NCBI RefSeq assembly: GCF_947623445.1
Contig: NC_135244.1
Span: forward strand, 15,934,860 to 15,998,859
Source: Clavelina lepadiformis
Taxonomy: Eukaryota > Chordata > Ascidiacea > Aplousobranchia > Clavelinidae
Length of the DNA: 64,000 bases
Reading direction: 5' to 3'
Shown: piece after piece, positions 11,770 through 24,190 of the stretch
How positions within the stretch are numbered: position 1 is the first letter of the stretch
How the letters are laid out: every line of letters begins with the position of its first letter
The notes under the pieces: generated by a model
The model's database searches: none
What the model saw: the letters and a program-made list of their open reading frames with translations, nothing else
Told to the model about the DNA's origin: nothing
Translations under genes and position numbers: made by a program

Positions 11770-13710
11770 CAAATAGTGATATCTGGCAATGAACCTGTCA
11801 TTATGATAAATGCTCTTTGGCAAGGAATCCGCTGCACCAATTATTTATCAACTCCTAAAAGAGCGTACCTTTGCTATAGGAATGATTGTTTGCAATTTCT
11901 TAAATTGTTTTAAGTAAATCTTTTGGCAAAAAATCTTCTCTTTGGGAAGTTACTGTCTCAAAAAGGAGTTTATGCCATTTTGAGCTAGTGTTTAACATTA
12001 GTAGAGTAAACTTGAATATTATATGCATAGGGCTGCATATTATATCCTGTAATCAACTTACTGGGCTGAACAATAGTTTCAGTGTTTTCTCCTAAAACAA
12101 AAAACCTCCCATTCACATAGCTTTAACTCTCACATCAGATTGATGATGCGAGCCTATAGTATTCATAACACTAATCATTTATTTTCACTTATCTTAATTG
12201 TGACTTGGACAGTAGTTAAATAGTTTACAGTGAGTGTACAAAGGATATCTAAGTCACATTTCATTCAGCGAACAGATATGCAGTATACAGAAGTTCAAGC
12301 TTTATAATTATCAGTAACGATAATTTCCATTAAATTGAGAAAGCTGAATCTAAATTTAATATTTCACAATAAAGACGTTAAACTTAGGTTAGTCAGAACT
12401 GACTGCTATAGTCAGCTAGTGAAATTTCAACCCGCGTTCGCTCAAACCAATGCACGTTTTAGTTTCAGGGCCACAATACAATTATAACTAAGTGATGCGA
12501 GTGTATTTTCATTTGTTAACTGTCTGTTAATTGCTGGTTGTTTTGCAAAAACCTGTGGAAAACACTTGGTTAGGTTAAAAGTTAATTGAAAATATATTCT
12601 AAAAGCTTCAACAAATAATGTCTGCTGAAAAAAGTGAAAGGCACATTACAGTTATTAGTTAGGCCCAAGCTAGTGATATTTATTGCATTAGATTAAGTAT
12701 TATAAATTTTGCATATGATATTGGGCTTTCTCAACCACTGGACAAAGGTTTCTCAACCAGGGGAACAAGCAGAGGTCATGCTAGTAAGCTAGTGTAGTAG
12801 TAGGGGGAAGACGAGGCAAAGTGGGACACTTAAGTTTCTCATGTTTTTGTGTTCGCTGTGGAAAATTAGCAACGTGAAGGCTACTGCACAAGCACAAGTG
12901 GAGTAAGAAGTATTTTTAAATATACAATCTACATTTTTTATTGATGAACAGTGGCCAAACACCATGAAATGTTGAGAACGACTAGCTTAGACTGATGCAA
13001 ATATGTAGTAGAACTCCAATACAACGGATGCCTATATAACGGTTAACCGTATATATCGAATGAAAATTCTAGTCCAGATGGTTTCCTATTCTTTTTAGTG
13101 CATTTCAACTCGCTTATAACGATACATTCTCTAGTCCCTTTGAGAAAAAACAATGCAAAATACCTCGGATGTAATCATACATTCATCAAATGCAACGAAA
13201 GTGATTGTTGACAGTACAACTGCTCTTACCACAGAAGCAAACGTGCCTTATTCTGACCCACTTGATTAACCAGTATGTCAAAAACTTCATTTTCACAGTA
13301 AAATAGTGCAAAGAAAAAATAGAGTTGAGTACGTTGTTTCTGAGTTGAAAATGTCTTGTAATTAACGCTAGAACGTGAGACGTAATAGGCCCCACATAGG
13401 TTAGCCTAGCTGGTTACGCAATCGGTAATTACCCATTTCGGTAACCGGCGGCTGGTGACATTTCAACTTCAAATGGCTACTACAGCAATTTTTACAAATT
13501 CCGATTTTATTTAGAACTTGCTACAACTCTCACCTCTCAGGCTTTCATGACTAACTTACAACGAAAAGATGAATTTCAAACAACATCCAATCACATACTG
13601 TTGAAACGACAAACTAATGGAGAACACATAAAATCGATAATAAATTTGAATAGTTTGAAGGGGTTCAAAATATTGGACACTAGAAGAGCAACGAGATTGC
13701 TGTGAGCTCT
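11770..13710. other. non-coding part of L1
   Basis: From about 12029 this aligns with L2 (29693-31425) and L3. No gene is visible. Words such as CTCAACCACTGG near 12732 recall ends of old hAT MITEs but have no partner. A pogo-like remnant is listed separately at 13008. Confidence 0.45.
13008..13150. mobile_element. possible pogo/Tigger-type end fragment
   Basis: The stretch begins AGTAGAACTCCAATACAACGG and contains TATAACGGTTAACCGTATAT and CGCTTATAACGATACATTC. Strings of this kind are typical of the terminal regions of pogo/Tigger elements. The same fragment occurs in L2 (about 30659-30825) and L3 (about 52635-52800). Only one end is visible, so the element is truncated. Confidence 0.4.
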
Positions 13711-14220
13711 TGTGACGATTACGTCACGAATCACGAGTTGTTTACGAGATGTTTGAAATTTAATTTAGAATCTTGTAATTCAGTTGTTTACCAGACTTGA
13801 GTTTTCCTTAATGACGTCAGATAAATTACCTCGCTTGAACTGGTGTGCCATATATATATCGATGCAATGTTTACAATCTTCCTTTTTCATGTGATCGATT
13901 TCACTGGTTACTACAGCGCTATGTAACATTCAGTAAGCTTAGCCCGAAGGCAAAAGGCTTTGTGTTATAATAAATAAAATGGGAACTTTATAATTTAATA
14001 ATTTGTATAGACAGAATCAAGCAACTAACAGCATAGTCACGCAATTTGAGAAATGAGAACTCATCCATCGAAGCAGAAGTAAAACAAGTTATCAACCATC
14101 TATCGTCCTCGCTCATATTCGAACAATTACCGCCAGCATATGCGGTCTTTATGGCAGATGAGTTTGTTGTGTAATACTTCACACAAGTAGTGCACAAACG
14201 AACTATAATATTTGTCATAC
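13711..14220. other. 510-bp segment present only in unit 1
   Basis: In L2 and L3 the flanks join directly (GAGCTCTTTTCAGG at about 31424 and 53388). Here they are split by 510 bp, with a possible 3-base repeat TCT at the edges. I see no inverted termini. It contains GTGACG-ATTA-CGTCAC at 13712-13727 and a perfect TGACGTCA at 13812-13819. It could be an insertion here or a deletion in the shared ancestor of units 2 and 3. Confidence 0.5.
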
Positions 14221-15201
14221 TCTTTTCAGGTGTTCAGCATTTACAAACTAGTCACAATTGAGACACAAACAACGAGTCACCTACAAATGCTACGTGACCA
14301 AAGTCATGCAGTCCGTTGTCAAAGATAGGTTTCTTAGGTCAGGAGAATGTTTAAACAAAAAGTTAAATTTAGTTATTTAGAGTTTAATTAAAGTTATATT
14401 CAGATTAGAGAAAGTGAGATTCTTCTAGCCTAAAACGTTTGGGTTCAACGTTGTTGTTCAATGTTCAAATGTCATTCTTCGTTGACATCTCTTAAGACTC
14501 TCACATTTAAATTGTACGACACGAGTTTGCGCCCTGAATAACACAAAGACATCTATGGACTCGATGTCTTTTTGTTGAAACCGAGTTGAAAGGAAATCTT
14601 TCATTCCTTGCTAATTTGAAATTACTCGAATTATCAACAAAAATCCGATAGATTGAGCAAGCTTTTTTCACATTCAAGCTTTCTCAGGCTCGATTTCATT
14701 CACAATTGTATATCAAGTTTAGATGCACTTATTTTGAACAAAATGTTGTTGAAATCGCTTTTTACGCATACTTGAAATAGAACGAACTTGATTTTTTCTG
14801 TTATATATGGAAGCAATTTTATGTACGGTATATGTAACAGATGTATTAAGAAGCTTATTGTTAGATTGTTGCTGACTGTAAATAGCGCCAGTTGTGGCTA
14901 ATCGCTACCCATAATGCCTCAGCTTGCTTGCCAATGTGCTAACATGCCAGTACGCATGCATTCCAGATTATGCGCCATACACGTGTGCTCACTTTTGACT
15001 TTCGTATTAAAATATGCTGTTAAAGGCCTCAAAGCCTGAGTCACTCAAAGCAGAACATTACAGTATATGTCAGACATTCCTGGCTTTGGGCCAGAATGCA
15101 CAATTGTGATCGATCAATATTTTGGCGGTTGCGTTTTACAAGCCATTCGCTGTTAAGTTTGCGAGGACACCCAGTGTCTCGATACGGATTCAATAAAAAT
15201 T
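14221..15201. other. non-coding linker, unit 1
   Basis: Parts resemble 53400-53840 in unit 3. In unit 2 the equivalent is replaced by unrelated sequence from about 31590. No gene is visible. Confidence 0.45.
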
Positions 15202-15520
15202 CAGGGGTCGGCAACTTTTGTGCACAACGGACCGGTTTAAAACGGAAATTTTTTCACGAAATTGCCTTCAAAAAAACACAACTCTGAATACACGCAACCT
15301 CTTCGAACCTCAAACTATTGTGGCAGCCGTTACACATTATGATGCAGAAAATACGATCATTATCATGTCCGATAATCCTATAATCGCGGATTTGCAATAC
15401 ATTTTTGGTGACAAAATACGACAACCTTATTGCCCTACAGACATGAAAATGTAATGCACCCCGGTAACGATCTTCTAGTGGACCGCTACCGGGCCGGGGC
15501 CCGGTGGTTGCCGAACACTG
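15202..15520. mobile_element. 319-bp hAT-type MITE
   Basis: The left end is CAGGGGTCGGCAAC and the right end, in reverse complement, is CAGTGTTCGGCAACCACCGG. These are degenerate inverted repeats of the CAGNGGTCGGCAACC type, common in hAT-derived MITEs. The flanking 8-mers (TAAAAATT and CAATACAT) match poorly, so the insertion is old. In unit 3 only the right part survives, ending at 54135. The 108-codon minus-strand frame across it is not a real gene. Confidence 0.6.
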
Positions 15521-16800
15521 CAATACATCATGTGATTTGAACTGGAATCTTACATTTACCATATCCTTTATATATGGCATTTTTTATGCTTTTCGTTTTA
15601 TTTGATACAATTGGTTGTAGTAAATGGCTAAAGAGGTTGGTAATTCAAAAGTTGAACAAAACTTTTCGAGTTGCGTCGTTGCATGGAGATCGGTTGACTG
15701 CGACCAGGATTCCACCACATGAAAACGGAAAAAGGCTTTGAATTTTTTGATCATACCTTCCCTGCACTTCGCGACTAGGTTAACAACAAACTATCGTAAC
15801 GAAAATGATTAAAGGAGATCCATCAATTTAACTTGTGTTAATCAGTCGTGACTGCGCTACCGGAATGGTATCGACCGAAAATATCACCAACAGCCGCAAA
15901 ATCATTGTAATTTTTAGGAGCGATATTTGGGAGACTTCTGTATGCTGGTGATTCCACTTTCATGGCAGCAATTGTCTTAAATACCTTATAAAATTATACC
16001 CTATATACAATTTTTCTTTAACGTTTTCAAAGCTGATCGTCCCAATATCATAATCACATTATTTATATGTTTTGTGTAGACTTGTTTTGAAACTTAACCA
16101 AAAGAGCACGTTTTCGCTTAAAACTTAAAAAAAGAAACTGACAATAATTATTTTGTAAATCGTGATGCTAGTCTACGTGAATGTACAACAGTTAGAATAC
16201 AATTGCTTTACGATATGTGTCTTGGTCTAGTCTAGTCACTACATAAGCTGTTACGCAATTTTTTATGAAGCACGTATCTGAAATCGAAGCTCAAATTTCA
16301 TTCACAAAACTCAGCTTCATAAGGAGGCGCAAGAAATAACAAACTTTCTATAAGTTATGAAGAAACGTGTTTTTACAACCAAGCTGCAAAGTCAATTGCT
16401 GTCGGTTGTCAAATGTTTGGTTTCCATAAAGCAATACATCCCTCCCATTGATGAAAGTTATATGACTATATGCAAATAAATTGTTGTTCTGTGTAATATT
16501 TTTTGATTTTGCAATAGGGTGGGGCGCGAGTGTTTTGGCATCGTCAAATGGAGGCGCGTCTAAACGTTTAAGAACCTCTGTTAGCTCTCAGGACTTTGCT
16601 ACTTTTCCCCGATCATTGATGTTGTGAGCGGATTTCTCGTCTTACCGTCCCATGACAGCTTACTTTTCGCTCCCTACAGTCAAGGATCACTAGTGAACGG
16701 TACGAACAACAACAGAAAAAATAACCAGTACATTTGTATAAAAATTTTGACATCTCAAAACGTTTGATGAAAAATTTCATTTTTAACTCATAATTGTTTT
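15521..16800. promoter_or_regulatory. upstream region of ZDHHC copy 1
   Basis: No coding sequence is visible. This block is conserved upstream of all three ZDHHC genes from about 15920 on, so it probably includes the promoter. I cannot place a start site or a specific factor site. Confidence 0.35.
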
Positions 16801-16824
16801 TCTATTTAATAACAAACAAATACA

Positions 16825-16960
16825 ATGACTATCGTCTGTCGTCACAAAGCAAAGTTCAGTGTGAAACTAGCAAGAAAAAAAGATGTTATACTCTGGTTAT
16901 TTCTACTGTCTGTTGGAAGTCAAAAGGAAAACTCTGTGGAAGTTCATTTCGTCCACTAAG
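16825..16960 (+). other. putative 5' untranslated exon of ZDHHC copy 1
   Basis: The stretch ends in CCACTAAG|GTAAGGC, a strong donor, and is conserved at 33260-33395 and about 56672-56817. It holds an upstream ATG at 16825 with a 44-codon frame closed just before the donor. In copy 3 a small indel removes that stop and the frame runs through the donor. Spliced on to 17746 it does not read into the enzyme, so I treat it as leader. Confidence 0.4.
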
Positions 16961-17568
16961 GTAAGGCATATATAATAATATTTTAAGGTTATAATGCGTT
17001 TGTTCTGATCAATATAGGTGGTATTATCAAATAATTTAATGCATACCTAGTAAGGATACAAACAAGAGATGGAAAAGTTGGTAGTCCTACCGTTCCAGTA
17101 GCTATGCATAGCATGGTAGGGTAGTAACTTGCCGTTACACTGTATTATAATAATGGTAACCGTTACAATGCTGTATTCTGATGATAGCCATAGCTGTTAC
17201 AATCCATGTTAAATTCTAGTTTACTTACTTTCCTTTGCGAATTTTCATTATCAGTATAACCTTAATTGCTAGTCATGTACGCCTAAACCTTGATCTCGTT
17301 CATTGGAAAAATTCTTGTCATTAGGGTTTATTTGCGTTGTCTATTGAGTCACACTTGCATCAATAAACGCGAAATAAAACGAAACTTTATGTCGTATGTT
17401 GCACATACCAACCAAGATCCGTGATTAACTTCATATGATAATGATTATCATACCATTGTTGTTACAGTATGGTTTTATTATTACTTTAGCAGTTACTGGT
17501 ATAACATTTACTGCATAACCTGTGGCTTACAAACTAGTTACCGGTCAACGTGTTGATTTCGATTTCAG

Positions 17569-17623
17569 ATTACATTTTCGATAACGGTTTGAAGTTTTAT
17601 TTGCTGTTACTATTGATAGTCAG
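17569..17623 (+). other. putative second 5' untranslated exon, ZDHHC copy 1
   Basis: This 55-nt block is bounded by TTTCGATTTCAG and GTAAGCAT. It is conserved with the same splice sites at 34006-34060 and 57426-57480. It holds a TAA in the frame entering from the previous exon and no ATG, so it would be leader sequence. Confidence 0.4.
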
Positions 17624-17753
17624 GTAAGCATATTCCGTCTTACAGGTGATTATCGTCTTACCGGTGTAGCCTACACTTTTAATAAATTCCGTCCTTGCAA
17701 TACCTTCACAACAATCAACAAAATACAAACCGTTTTCTATCTCAGGTTTAAAT

Positions 17754-20460
17754 ATGGTGACTTGTGGAAGCAAATCTGCTATTTTACCTGTTTCATTGCC
17801 AACTGAATCGAAGCCATTTGTTCGGAGGAACGGTTGGCATGCGCCTCGACACCATTATCAGGTAACAGTACTCTGACTTTTCAGATTTTGTTACAAATTT
17901 ACGGCTAATTTTGCACGGGAAATTTTTTTATAAAAAGCTATACAAAGCGCGTTTAATAAAACTTCTGTTGTACTTGTGTGTAAATTGTAAATTACTGCAA
18001 GTACATGTGGCCAAACTTACATAGTAAACTTTTGACGGTAACTACTCGGTAAGTTTTTGGAGGCTCGAAATTCAACGTTTTACATAAAACTGAGTGCGCT
18101 CGAGTAGAGTAAGTTAAGCATAACTTGAAATAAAACTGATAGTTTAGCGTACCATTGAATATGAATTTTGTAAGACCGAGATTTTGAAAACCTTGGTACC
18201 GGTAACTGGTTTGTTTACAGGTCCTCGCCTGGTTTATCATAATCCTTTTCGCTGGAATATTTTTTGGTATCGAAGTGCCAGCTATGCCTAGTGTCTGGCA
18301 ATTGCTAGCGTACGCTGTAAGTATAGATATAGTAACCAAACATTTCTGGTAGCTATATTAACAAAACCACAAAGTTTAGTTTAATCGATTTCACCCGCAG
18401 ATTATTTCACCGCTGTACCTGGCCTTGGTCACAATAATAATCATTGCGACCACAAGTGATCCGGCAGATGACCATGTTATTGGACACATATATCAGCCCT
18501 TAAGAATATTTAGGAAATTCGACCGTTCAGCGAGACCACATGTAATCGTGGATCATATTTGCTGGCTGTGCGAAGTGCCCGTGTAAGTGAAACGTTATTG
18601 TCTTAGATTGATTTCAATAATTTATACAATTTGTACAACCTTTCTCAACGATCGTGCAACAATTTTTAGTGGAAACAAAAGCAAGCATTGCGGCTCTTGT
18701 AACAAGTGTGTTGAAAACTTTGATCACCACTGCCGATGGTTGAATAACTGTGTTGGAGGAAAAAACTATCGGTGAAGTTAATTATGATTAATTTCGGATA
18801 CTTACGATGCTTTTCTCGTAATATTGGACTGTTTTGCGCCAGTACTAACACCTTTGTTTTTTTTAGTTACTTCATCGGTGTAGTCGTTTGTGCGCTATGC
18901 GGCCTTAGTGCGATGGGCGTTTTCTCAAGTTTTGTGTTTGTGAACGCCATCAGCTTCGAACACCTGAATCAGAGTAAGCGTTGAAACAGTTCCATTTTCA
19001 TTCATGCAACGCATTTAATCTGGATAGTTCATCGGCACATTCACGCACGAATAGAGAAATGTTTTCCAACATTTTCTTACATTTTCCCTTTTCTGTAGAT
19101 GTTTGGTGGAAAAACTCGGCAGTCCCATGGTTGGTGTTTGAAGTCGTATTAGGAATAAAGCTGGTCTTCATGTTGGTCGGCCTGCTCCTATGGGGACACT
19201 TGCTATGTAGTCACATACATCTGTGTAAGTGTTTTAATTAATGAGGTATTTTATTACGTGTAGTAGATGTGACAGTCGCGAACTAAATGATACATTTAGT
19301 AGCTACAATTGCAACCAAATAGTACCTCACATCTGAAATAGGCTTTTTTAAAGTTATGCTGTACGTAGTAGATTGCAAGTTGTGTTATATTTTAGACTAC
19401 ATCGGCATGTCCTCATACGAGTACATGATTTGGAAGCGGACGAGGGATGAAACCACATCTGTTCAATCCCTCGAAACATCGGGTACATATTGAATTGAAA
19501 CTATACAAATATAAGTTGTCTGAGCGTAATTTCACATAAAATCTACCATTTGCAAATGTGTTGATTTCAGGTCCAGATGTCCAGCTGGTGGAGGAGACAC
19601 AAACTGCTTCTCCACCTCCCAGAAGCCCTTCCATCGCTTCTGGGCGACTGGACACTAGTTCACCTCCGGCAGACCAGGGTGTAGCAGTGGCCTTGAATCA
19701 GTTGTCGAATGTGGCAATTACGGAGGCATTGTCTAGCTTTGCTAATTATTTATACGATGAAAATGCCTCCGTTTCTGACTTGGTGGAGGACGCAATATTT
19801 GTTGCGGCTTCTGACCTTTTGCCGACAGTAGCTCCGTCGATAAGTTCGCTACATGTCTCGCCATCGGTTGCTGAGCATCCGGTGGAGGTAAAGGGTTCAG
19901 ATCCTGCATATTTCGGCCCTTTCATTCCAAACGTCAATCTAAGATTGGCAAAGAGTTTCGACGATCTTTCTCGGCAATCTGTGTTGGGAGAGTTCGCTCA
20001 TTCCTCGTCGCGTTCTAAATCCCTTTCGGATATTGCCTATATGAGTGGCGTTTGTTTGCAACCACTGCAAGCAAGCACCGCTGTATACGTTGACGTTTGG
20101 GAGGAAGAACGGACCGAGGTAATGAGTGGTGTGGACACTCCCAACGCACGTCGTCAAGAGAGTGACTCGACGCTTTCGGATATTGCTGGCGGATCCACCA
20201 ATTCGCCAATGACCGAGGTGACTGGCTACACCCAGGTGAAGGACCTGATCCGTCTTCCAGTCACCAGTCTTAAACCGGCCTCGCCCAACCATGGGACAAA
20301 TGAATTAAGCCAGCACATACATGGGGATGGTCCCAAATATGTTTCCATTAATATGGAAGACATAGAAACTAAGAAAAGAAAAACGAAATCTATATTTGAT
20401 CGTTTAAGGATGACACTTCTTAAAAAAAGAGGCAAAGTTCATCCGATCGCGGACGTGTGA
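17754..20460 (+). CDS. ZDHHC1/ZDHHC11-type palmitoyltransferase, copy 1
   Basis: Coding exons are 17754-17861, 18221-18316, 18401-18582, 18670-18771, 18867-18973, 19099-19224, 19396-19482 and 19571-20460. All have GT/AG junctions with matching phase, giving 565 residues. The enzyme would attach palmitate to cysteines of target proteins at an internal membrane. The N-terminus has the family motif [13 protein letters not shown] (24-36). Membrane segments are at about 37-58, 65-86, 164-188 and 209-236. The zinc-binding domain is complete: C122, C125, H135, C136, C139, C142, the catalytic DHHC at 147-150, and C156. DPAD at 88-91 follows the second membrane segment, as in ZDHHC1/11. The last exon encodes a long Ser/acidic cytosolic tail ending in a basic stretch ([20 protein letters not shown]). 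Human ZDHHC1 is linked to STING signalling. Any such role here is inference. It is one of three intact tandem copies. Confidence 0.9.
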
Positions 20461-20813
20461 AGCAAGTCTATCGCCAAACTTAGTTTATGATTACACTCTA
20501 CGTTGTTTCATCGTCTTTTGTGATTAAACTTTTTATGCTGAAAAATCATGTGCTGTTTTAAACTATAGCCTATGTAGCTTATAACTAGATGGGCACTGGG
20601 AGTAAATCTGATTCCCTTTGAAATGATGAAAGTAAGCGGCTTTTACTACAATTAGTGACTCAGCATATTCGTTAATACCTGCTGTACTATTTGTCCTTGA
20701 ATACTGCTCATCATCTTTAGGTCTTGCAAGCGGACAATTGTGTTGCATCGGTTCCCAATTGTCAAGCTGGATTAGCATTTGCTTGATATATTTATAAACT
20801 TTTTCTTTAAAAC

Positions 20814-20819
20814 AATAAA
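20814..20819 (+). terminator. poly(A) signal, ZDHHC copy 1
   Basis: AATAAA lies about 350 bases past the stop. ATTAAA at 20523 is an alternative closer to the stop. Confidence 0.4.
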
Positions 20820-21693
20820 AAAATTCCTTGACATCACATCAGTTGGTAAATGTTTTGGATGGGTTGCCGAACCCAAACAAGGTCACCCTTTTTATCCCAT
20901 CATTGCCTGTGTAAGACTGCTTACGTAGGTTACTATTTTTTATGTTTGTCATTATAGTTGACAACACCCAACTATACATGTTGCCGCTAACATACCGGAA
21001 AAATTTGTCTGTTCAAATCTTTTTTTTCCAATTTTTTTTTAACCTAACTTTATTGTTATAATATAGTAACATAACCTAATCTTAAAATTTCTTACAGTCT
21101 AAATTCCAATTAAAGCCTAATAAAATCAACTTTTTGTAAACCAATTCCCCTTCCGCCTATATTTCACTATGGGCTGCGTGACCTATACTAAATATAGTAT
21201 ACTTTCGGTGAAAAAGCCACTAACAAGCAAAAACGTGATCTAGCTTGCATTTCTCAAATGTTACTTAATCCATAATGGCTAAACTCAAGCTCCAAATTAT
21301 GATTATGCCTATATCAGGTAAGTACAATAGCATTTCTTGACGTATGACTTTCACACATATTATAGTTACGGTATATACCGTACATAAAGTAGGATTGGTA
21401 GAGTTTTCTACTCAATACTCTGAATACTGCAGTGTCTATTGTAAAATACTGCTATTATAAGTTCGCACTTGTTACCTAAGTTCGAATAAACTGATCCGAT
21501 TCATTGTGCAAACTTAACCGGGATGTTATTTCAGAACAGTTTTCAAAAAGGCGAAACTAGGAGTAGGTCTTCTTTCGAATGATGAAAAAAGCTTTACCAA
21601 GCTTGCCGGCCTAAATCGGTTTGAAGTAATTCGAGGACTCTTTCGTCATTCATTCTTTCGCAGTGTGAATAGTAAAGAGATCTATCTATATTC
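20820..21693. other. 3' flank of ZDHHC copy 1
   Basis: This is non-coding and almost identical to the flank of copy 2 (37267-38140), with only a few substitutions, and also similar to copy 3. No gene or transposon ends are visible. Confidence 0.5.
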
Positions 21694-21835
21694 TATTCCA
21701 GAAGAATTCCATGCATTGAACACTTGTTAAGTAAAACAAAAAAAGTTATTTCCAGACCTTAGTGACTTTCTTTCCATAGGTAAAACAGTTGTGAAAACGT
21801 GTACTTTCTCCATTGCAGTTTCTTGAAAACATGCC
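21694..21835 (-). pseudogene. leftover 5' fragment of the orphan-family pseudogene
   Basis: The sequence matches the start region of the decayed paralogue at 41070-41213 on the minus strand and carries the same seven-A run that causes its frameshift. Everything 3' of it was removed by the deletion. Confidence 0.7.
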
Positions 21836-22787
21836 ATTTTCTGCCCCTTGAGAGGTAGCCTACACATTAATGATGTCAAAACAATAAACGTCCAATTACA
21901 AACCTCAAGTGGTATTTTTTGTCTCGGGAAAAATCATACAAGTGCTCACAATCCACCGAAGTACAATAACCAACAGTATCAAGCCAGATACAATAAATTT
22001 AATTAATCGATCAAGAATGTGGTGGTCGTTAGTGCGTTACACGTAGTTCATTACCTTTCTATAGTATATGTCTTATATAGTTTACGTTGTTTTTATTGTA
22101 AACCATTTCAAAACAAAACTTTTATAAATGACCAAAAGCACATAGCCTACGTCTACAAGGAAGTGAATTCATTGATCATTTGGTATATTTAGCAATGATT
22201 CAACGCAACAAAATAAATCAAAATACTAAAATTCTATGAAATTTACTGGGACAAGCGAAATTTTTGATTTTAATAGATAGGCTTTAATAATATGACTTAT
22301 GGTGATAATATAATTACTAAGTAAATGATATGATGTTTTTCAACTTAAACTTCGTCCATGTCGCAGCGTATAGAACATTTCTAGTTAACTTTATAACGTC
22401 ATTAGCTATCTGTAGATAGGCTATAGCCTACCAATAAAGCCAAGTAAATTAGAAATTCATTCACAACATAAAATAGGTAAAGGGTGTTAGGAAGAACGCA
22501 AAATTTACCATGTGTTTTTGGTTTGCAGAAAAGCATATTTAGGCCTACACTTTTAACCTTATATATGCGGTAGTGTACTCGTATAAGGCAATATACAACG
22601 ACATTTATTCACAAGTAGGCCTATACGAAGATGCAGTATAGGCAGTATGCAGTAAAGTACAACAGGTCAGAAAACCAAATAACCAAATTATATTTGATGT
22701 CGCCACATATGAAATTAATCACAAAACTCTCTTAGCAGAAAAACAACAAACAACATAGCAAATGCCATAGGCCTATAGATTATATAC

Positions 22788-23843
22788 CAAATCACTTCCA
22801 TTTTGAGTCTGGATCACTTGAAAGTGGTCTGTGTTATTGCCATAAGCCACTTTGTAGCTTGTCACCCAATAAGCTAGGTCAGGTCTTCCGGGAGTTGCAG
22901 GTCTTCCTTGGGTCACAACCCCAGTGATCAAAGTCGGTCGTCTTAAATCAACTTGTACCCAATGGGCTGGACTCGCTGTTCTAGAAACGTAATTGCACCA
23001 ATTACCATCACCTGCGGTCGTGTAGTTTACCAACAACCCTTTTATGTGATTGAACGTGTATTCTCTCTATTGCCACTGTCATGCTCTTAGGTAAGCGGCC
23101 AGCAAGAGCACTAGGCTACCTTGGTTCCCAAGCTCCAACATGTGAATTGGGGCAGTTTAAGCATCCTTGTATGGCGTTGTCCAGTCGCGCTAATTTTACG
23201 TGATAAGCTGCAGAGTATATGGAGGAGGCTGTCATGTCACTGTCTTGTACTTTTCCGCTTTTCAGTCCAACCGAACAGTATTCAACTTCAAAAATAATTT
23301 GGCTGCGATTAAAGAACATGAACTGCAATGTTACTTTATCATAGTCTATACGTCAAATTTCATATTTTAGCGTCGCCAATACCGAACCGATACCTTTGTC
23401 GAAATTGCTGAAGAATGTTCTGAATTTTGAAGACAGGCCACTCACACTTACTGCAACAGATAATAATAGATAAAAGGAATTAACCAAATGTTGTCCTGTT
23501 TCATCTATTTCATCACCAGCATATTATGGTGTTATTCATAGTTGCTGTAGTAAAGTTTAGTCTACAACGCTCACTAACCGTAGCTGGCAACCTAACGCTT
23601 TACCTCTGAGATCGTCAATCTCCTGCTGTAATTTCGCCAGTTTGTTTTCAGGACAAGCGCAATGACCAAGCTCCCCTTTAGCACCTTTTGGTCCAGGAGG
23701 GCCTCTTTTACCTTGAGAGGTATCCATTGATACAGAGGGATGCGTTGTCGACGAAGGGACAAACAAATTTCATCATCTTGCGATCTTGCAGGGTAACTCG
23801 CAAACCACACCACAGTAACAAGTGCAGCGCAAAACCTGACCAT
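22788..23843 (-). pseudogene. collagen-like F5/8 type C protein, copy 1, terminal exon lost
   Basis: Exons correspond to those of copy 2: 23765-23843 (signal peptide), 23579-23711 (collagen-like), 23394-23450, 23120-23302 and 22788-23038 (discoidin domain). The last exon, which encodes the final beta strands and the closing cysteine of the F5/8C fold, is missing. At 22636 the sequence jumps from ATACGAAGATGCAG through a short filler to AAAGTACAACAGG, where copy 2 has the exon. A 6-base deletion also removes Phe-Gln from HFQFQ. Without its last exon the domain would lack its C-terminal strand and disulphide, so the gene is probably non-functional unless another 3' exon is used. Confidence 0.7.
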
Positions 23844-23995
23844 TATTTCAAGCAACTTTTTGGTTTATCTTAGCGCTGAGAAAAACAGTAGGCTATATTA
23901 TAATATTCCTGCCATTTGATAAATGTTTAGTAGTCTACAATTTCAAATAAAGTCTCAGTTGCTTTGCTGCTTAAACCCACGTGTAGGATTCAAAG

Positions 23996-24190
23996 TTGTG
24001 AGTCGGGCTTGGCTTTTCGGGTCGGGTTCGGATTTAAGTTTGTGAAAAATTCGGGCCCGAATTCTTGCTTATCCTCTCGCAGAAAGCGTTAAAAAGGATG
24101 ACAGTCGAAGGATATGACATCAAAAGACGACTTTGTTTTATTCAGTAAATCTAACTTTCGGGCTTCACATAAATTTTCGGGTTCAGAATA
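23996..24190. repeat. GGGTCGGGTTCGG-type dispersed repeat
   Basis: The block reads GGGTCGGGTTCGGATTTAAG and later TTTCGGGTTCAGAATA. It recurs in C2 at about 43556-43745, and in inverted orientation inside the GCGAC-ended element at about 54830-55020. I see no coding content. Confidence 0.5.

Larger units (their letters stand above)
5787..13710. repeat. array module L1
   Basis: Bases 5787 onward match 61472-64000 (module L4) closely and in order. Bases from 7397 onward match L2 (from 24351) and L3 (from 43906). L2 and L3 lack the first 1.6 kb (5787-7396). The module holds no intact gene. Its landmarks are a hAT MITE at 7028, a decayed ZDHHC tail at 8905-10512, and a further MITE at 11440. L1 and L2/L3 differ completely over 11175-12028 versus about 29330-29692. 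Confidence 0.85.
15611..21697. repeat. array module Z1 (ZDHHC-bearing)
   Basis: This aligns with 55463-61452 (Z3) over its length, and from about 15920 with 32362-38144 (Z2). It carries the first intact ZDHHC gene and its flanks. The right edge is the point where Z2 continues into the orphan-gene region and Z1 jumps to C1. Confidence 0.85.

Noticed and set aside
11611..11913. A hydrophobic 100-codon plus-strand frame that looks like a small membrane protein
   Set aside because: It crosses a 330-bp MITE and its target duplication. The T-rich sequence explains the hydrophobic residues.
15254..15580. A 108-codon minus-strand frame
   Set aside because: It runs through a hAT MITE including its GC-rich right end, so it is not a gene.
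17992..18339. A 115-126 codon minus-strand frame repeated in all three Z modules
   Set aside because: It overlaps the second ZDHHC coding exon and its introns in antisense and has no recognisable features.
19939..20292. A 117-codon minus-strand frame antisense to the ZDHHC last exon, present in all copies
   Set aside because: It mirrors the conserved sense exon, has no start context or similarity of its own, and is conserved only because the sense strand is.
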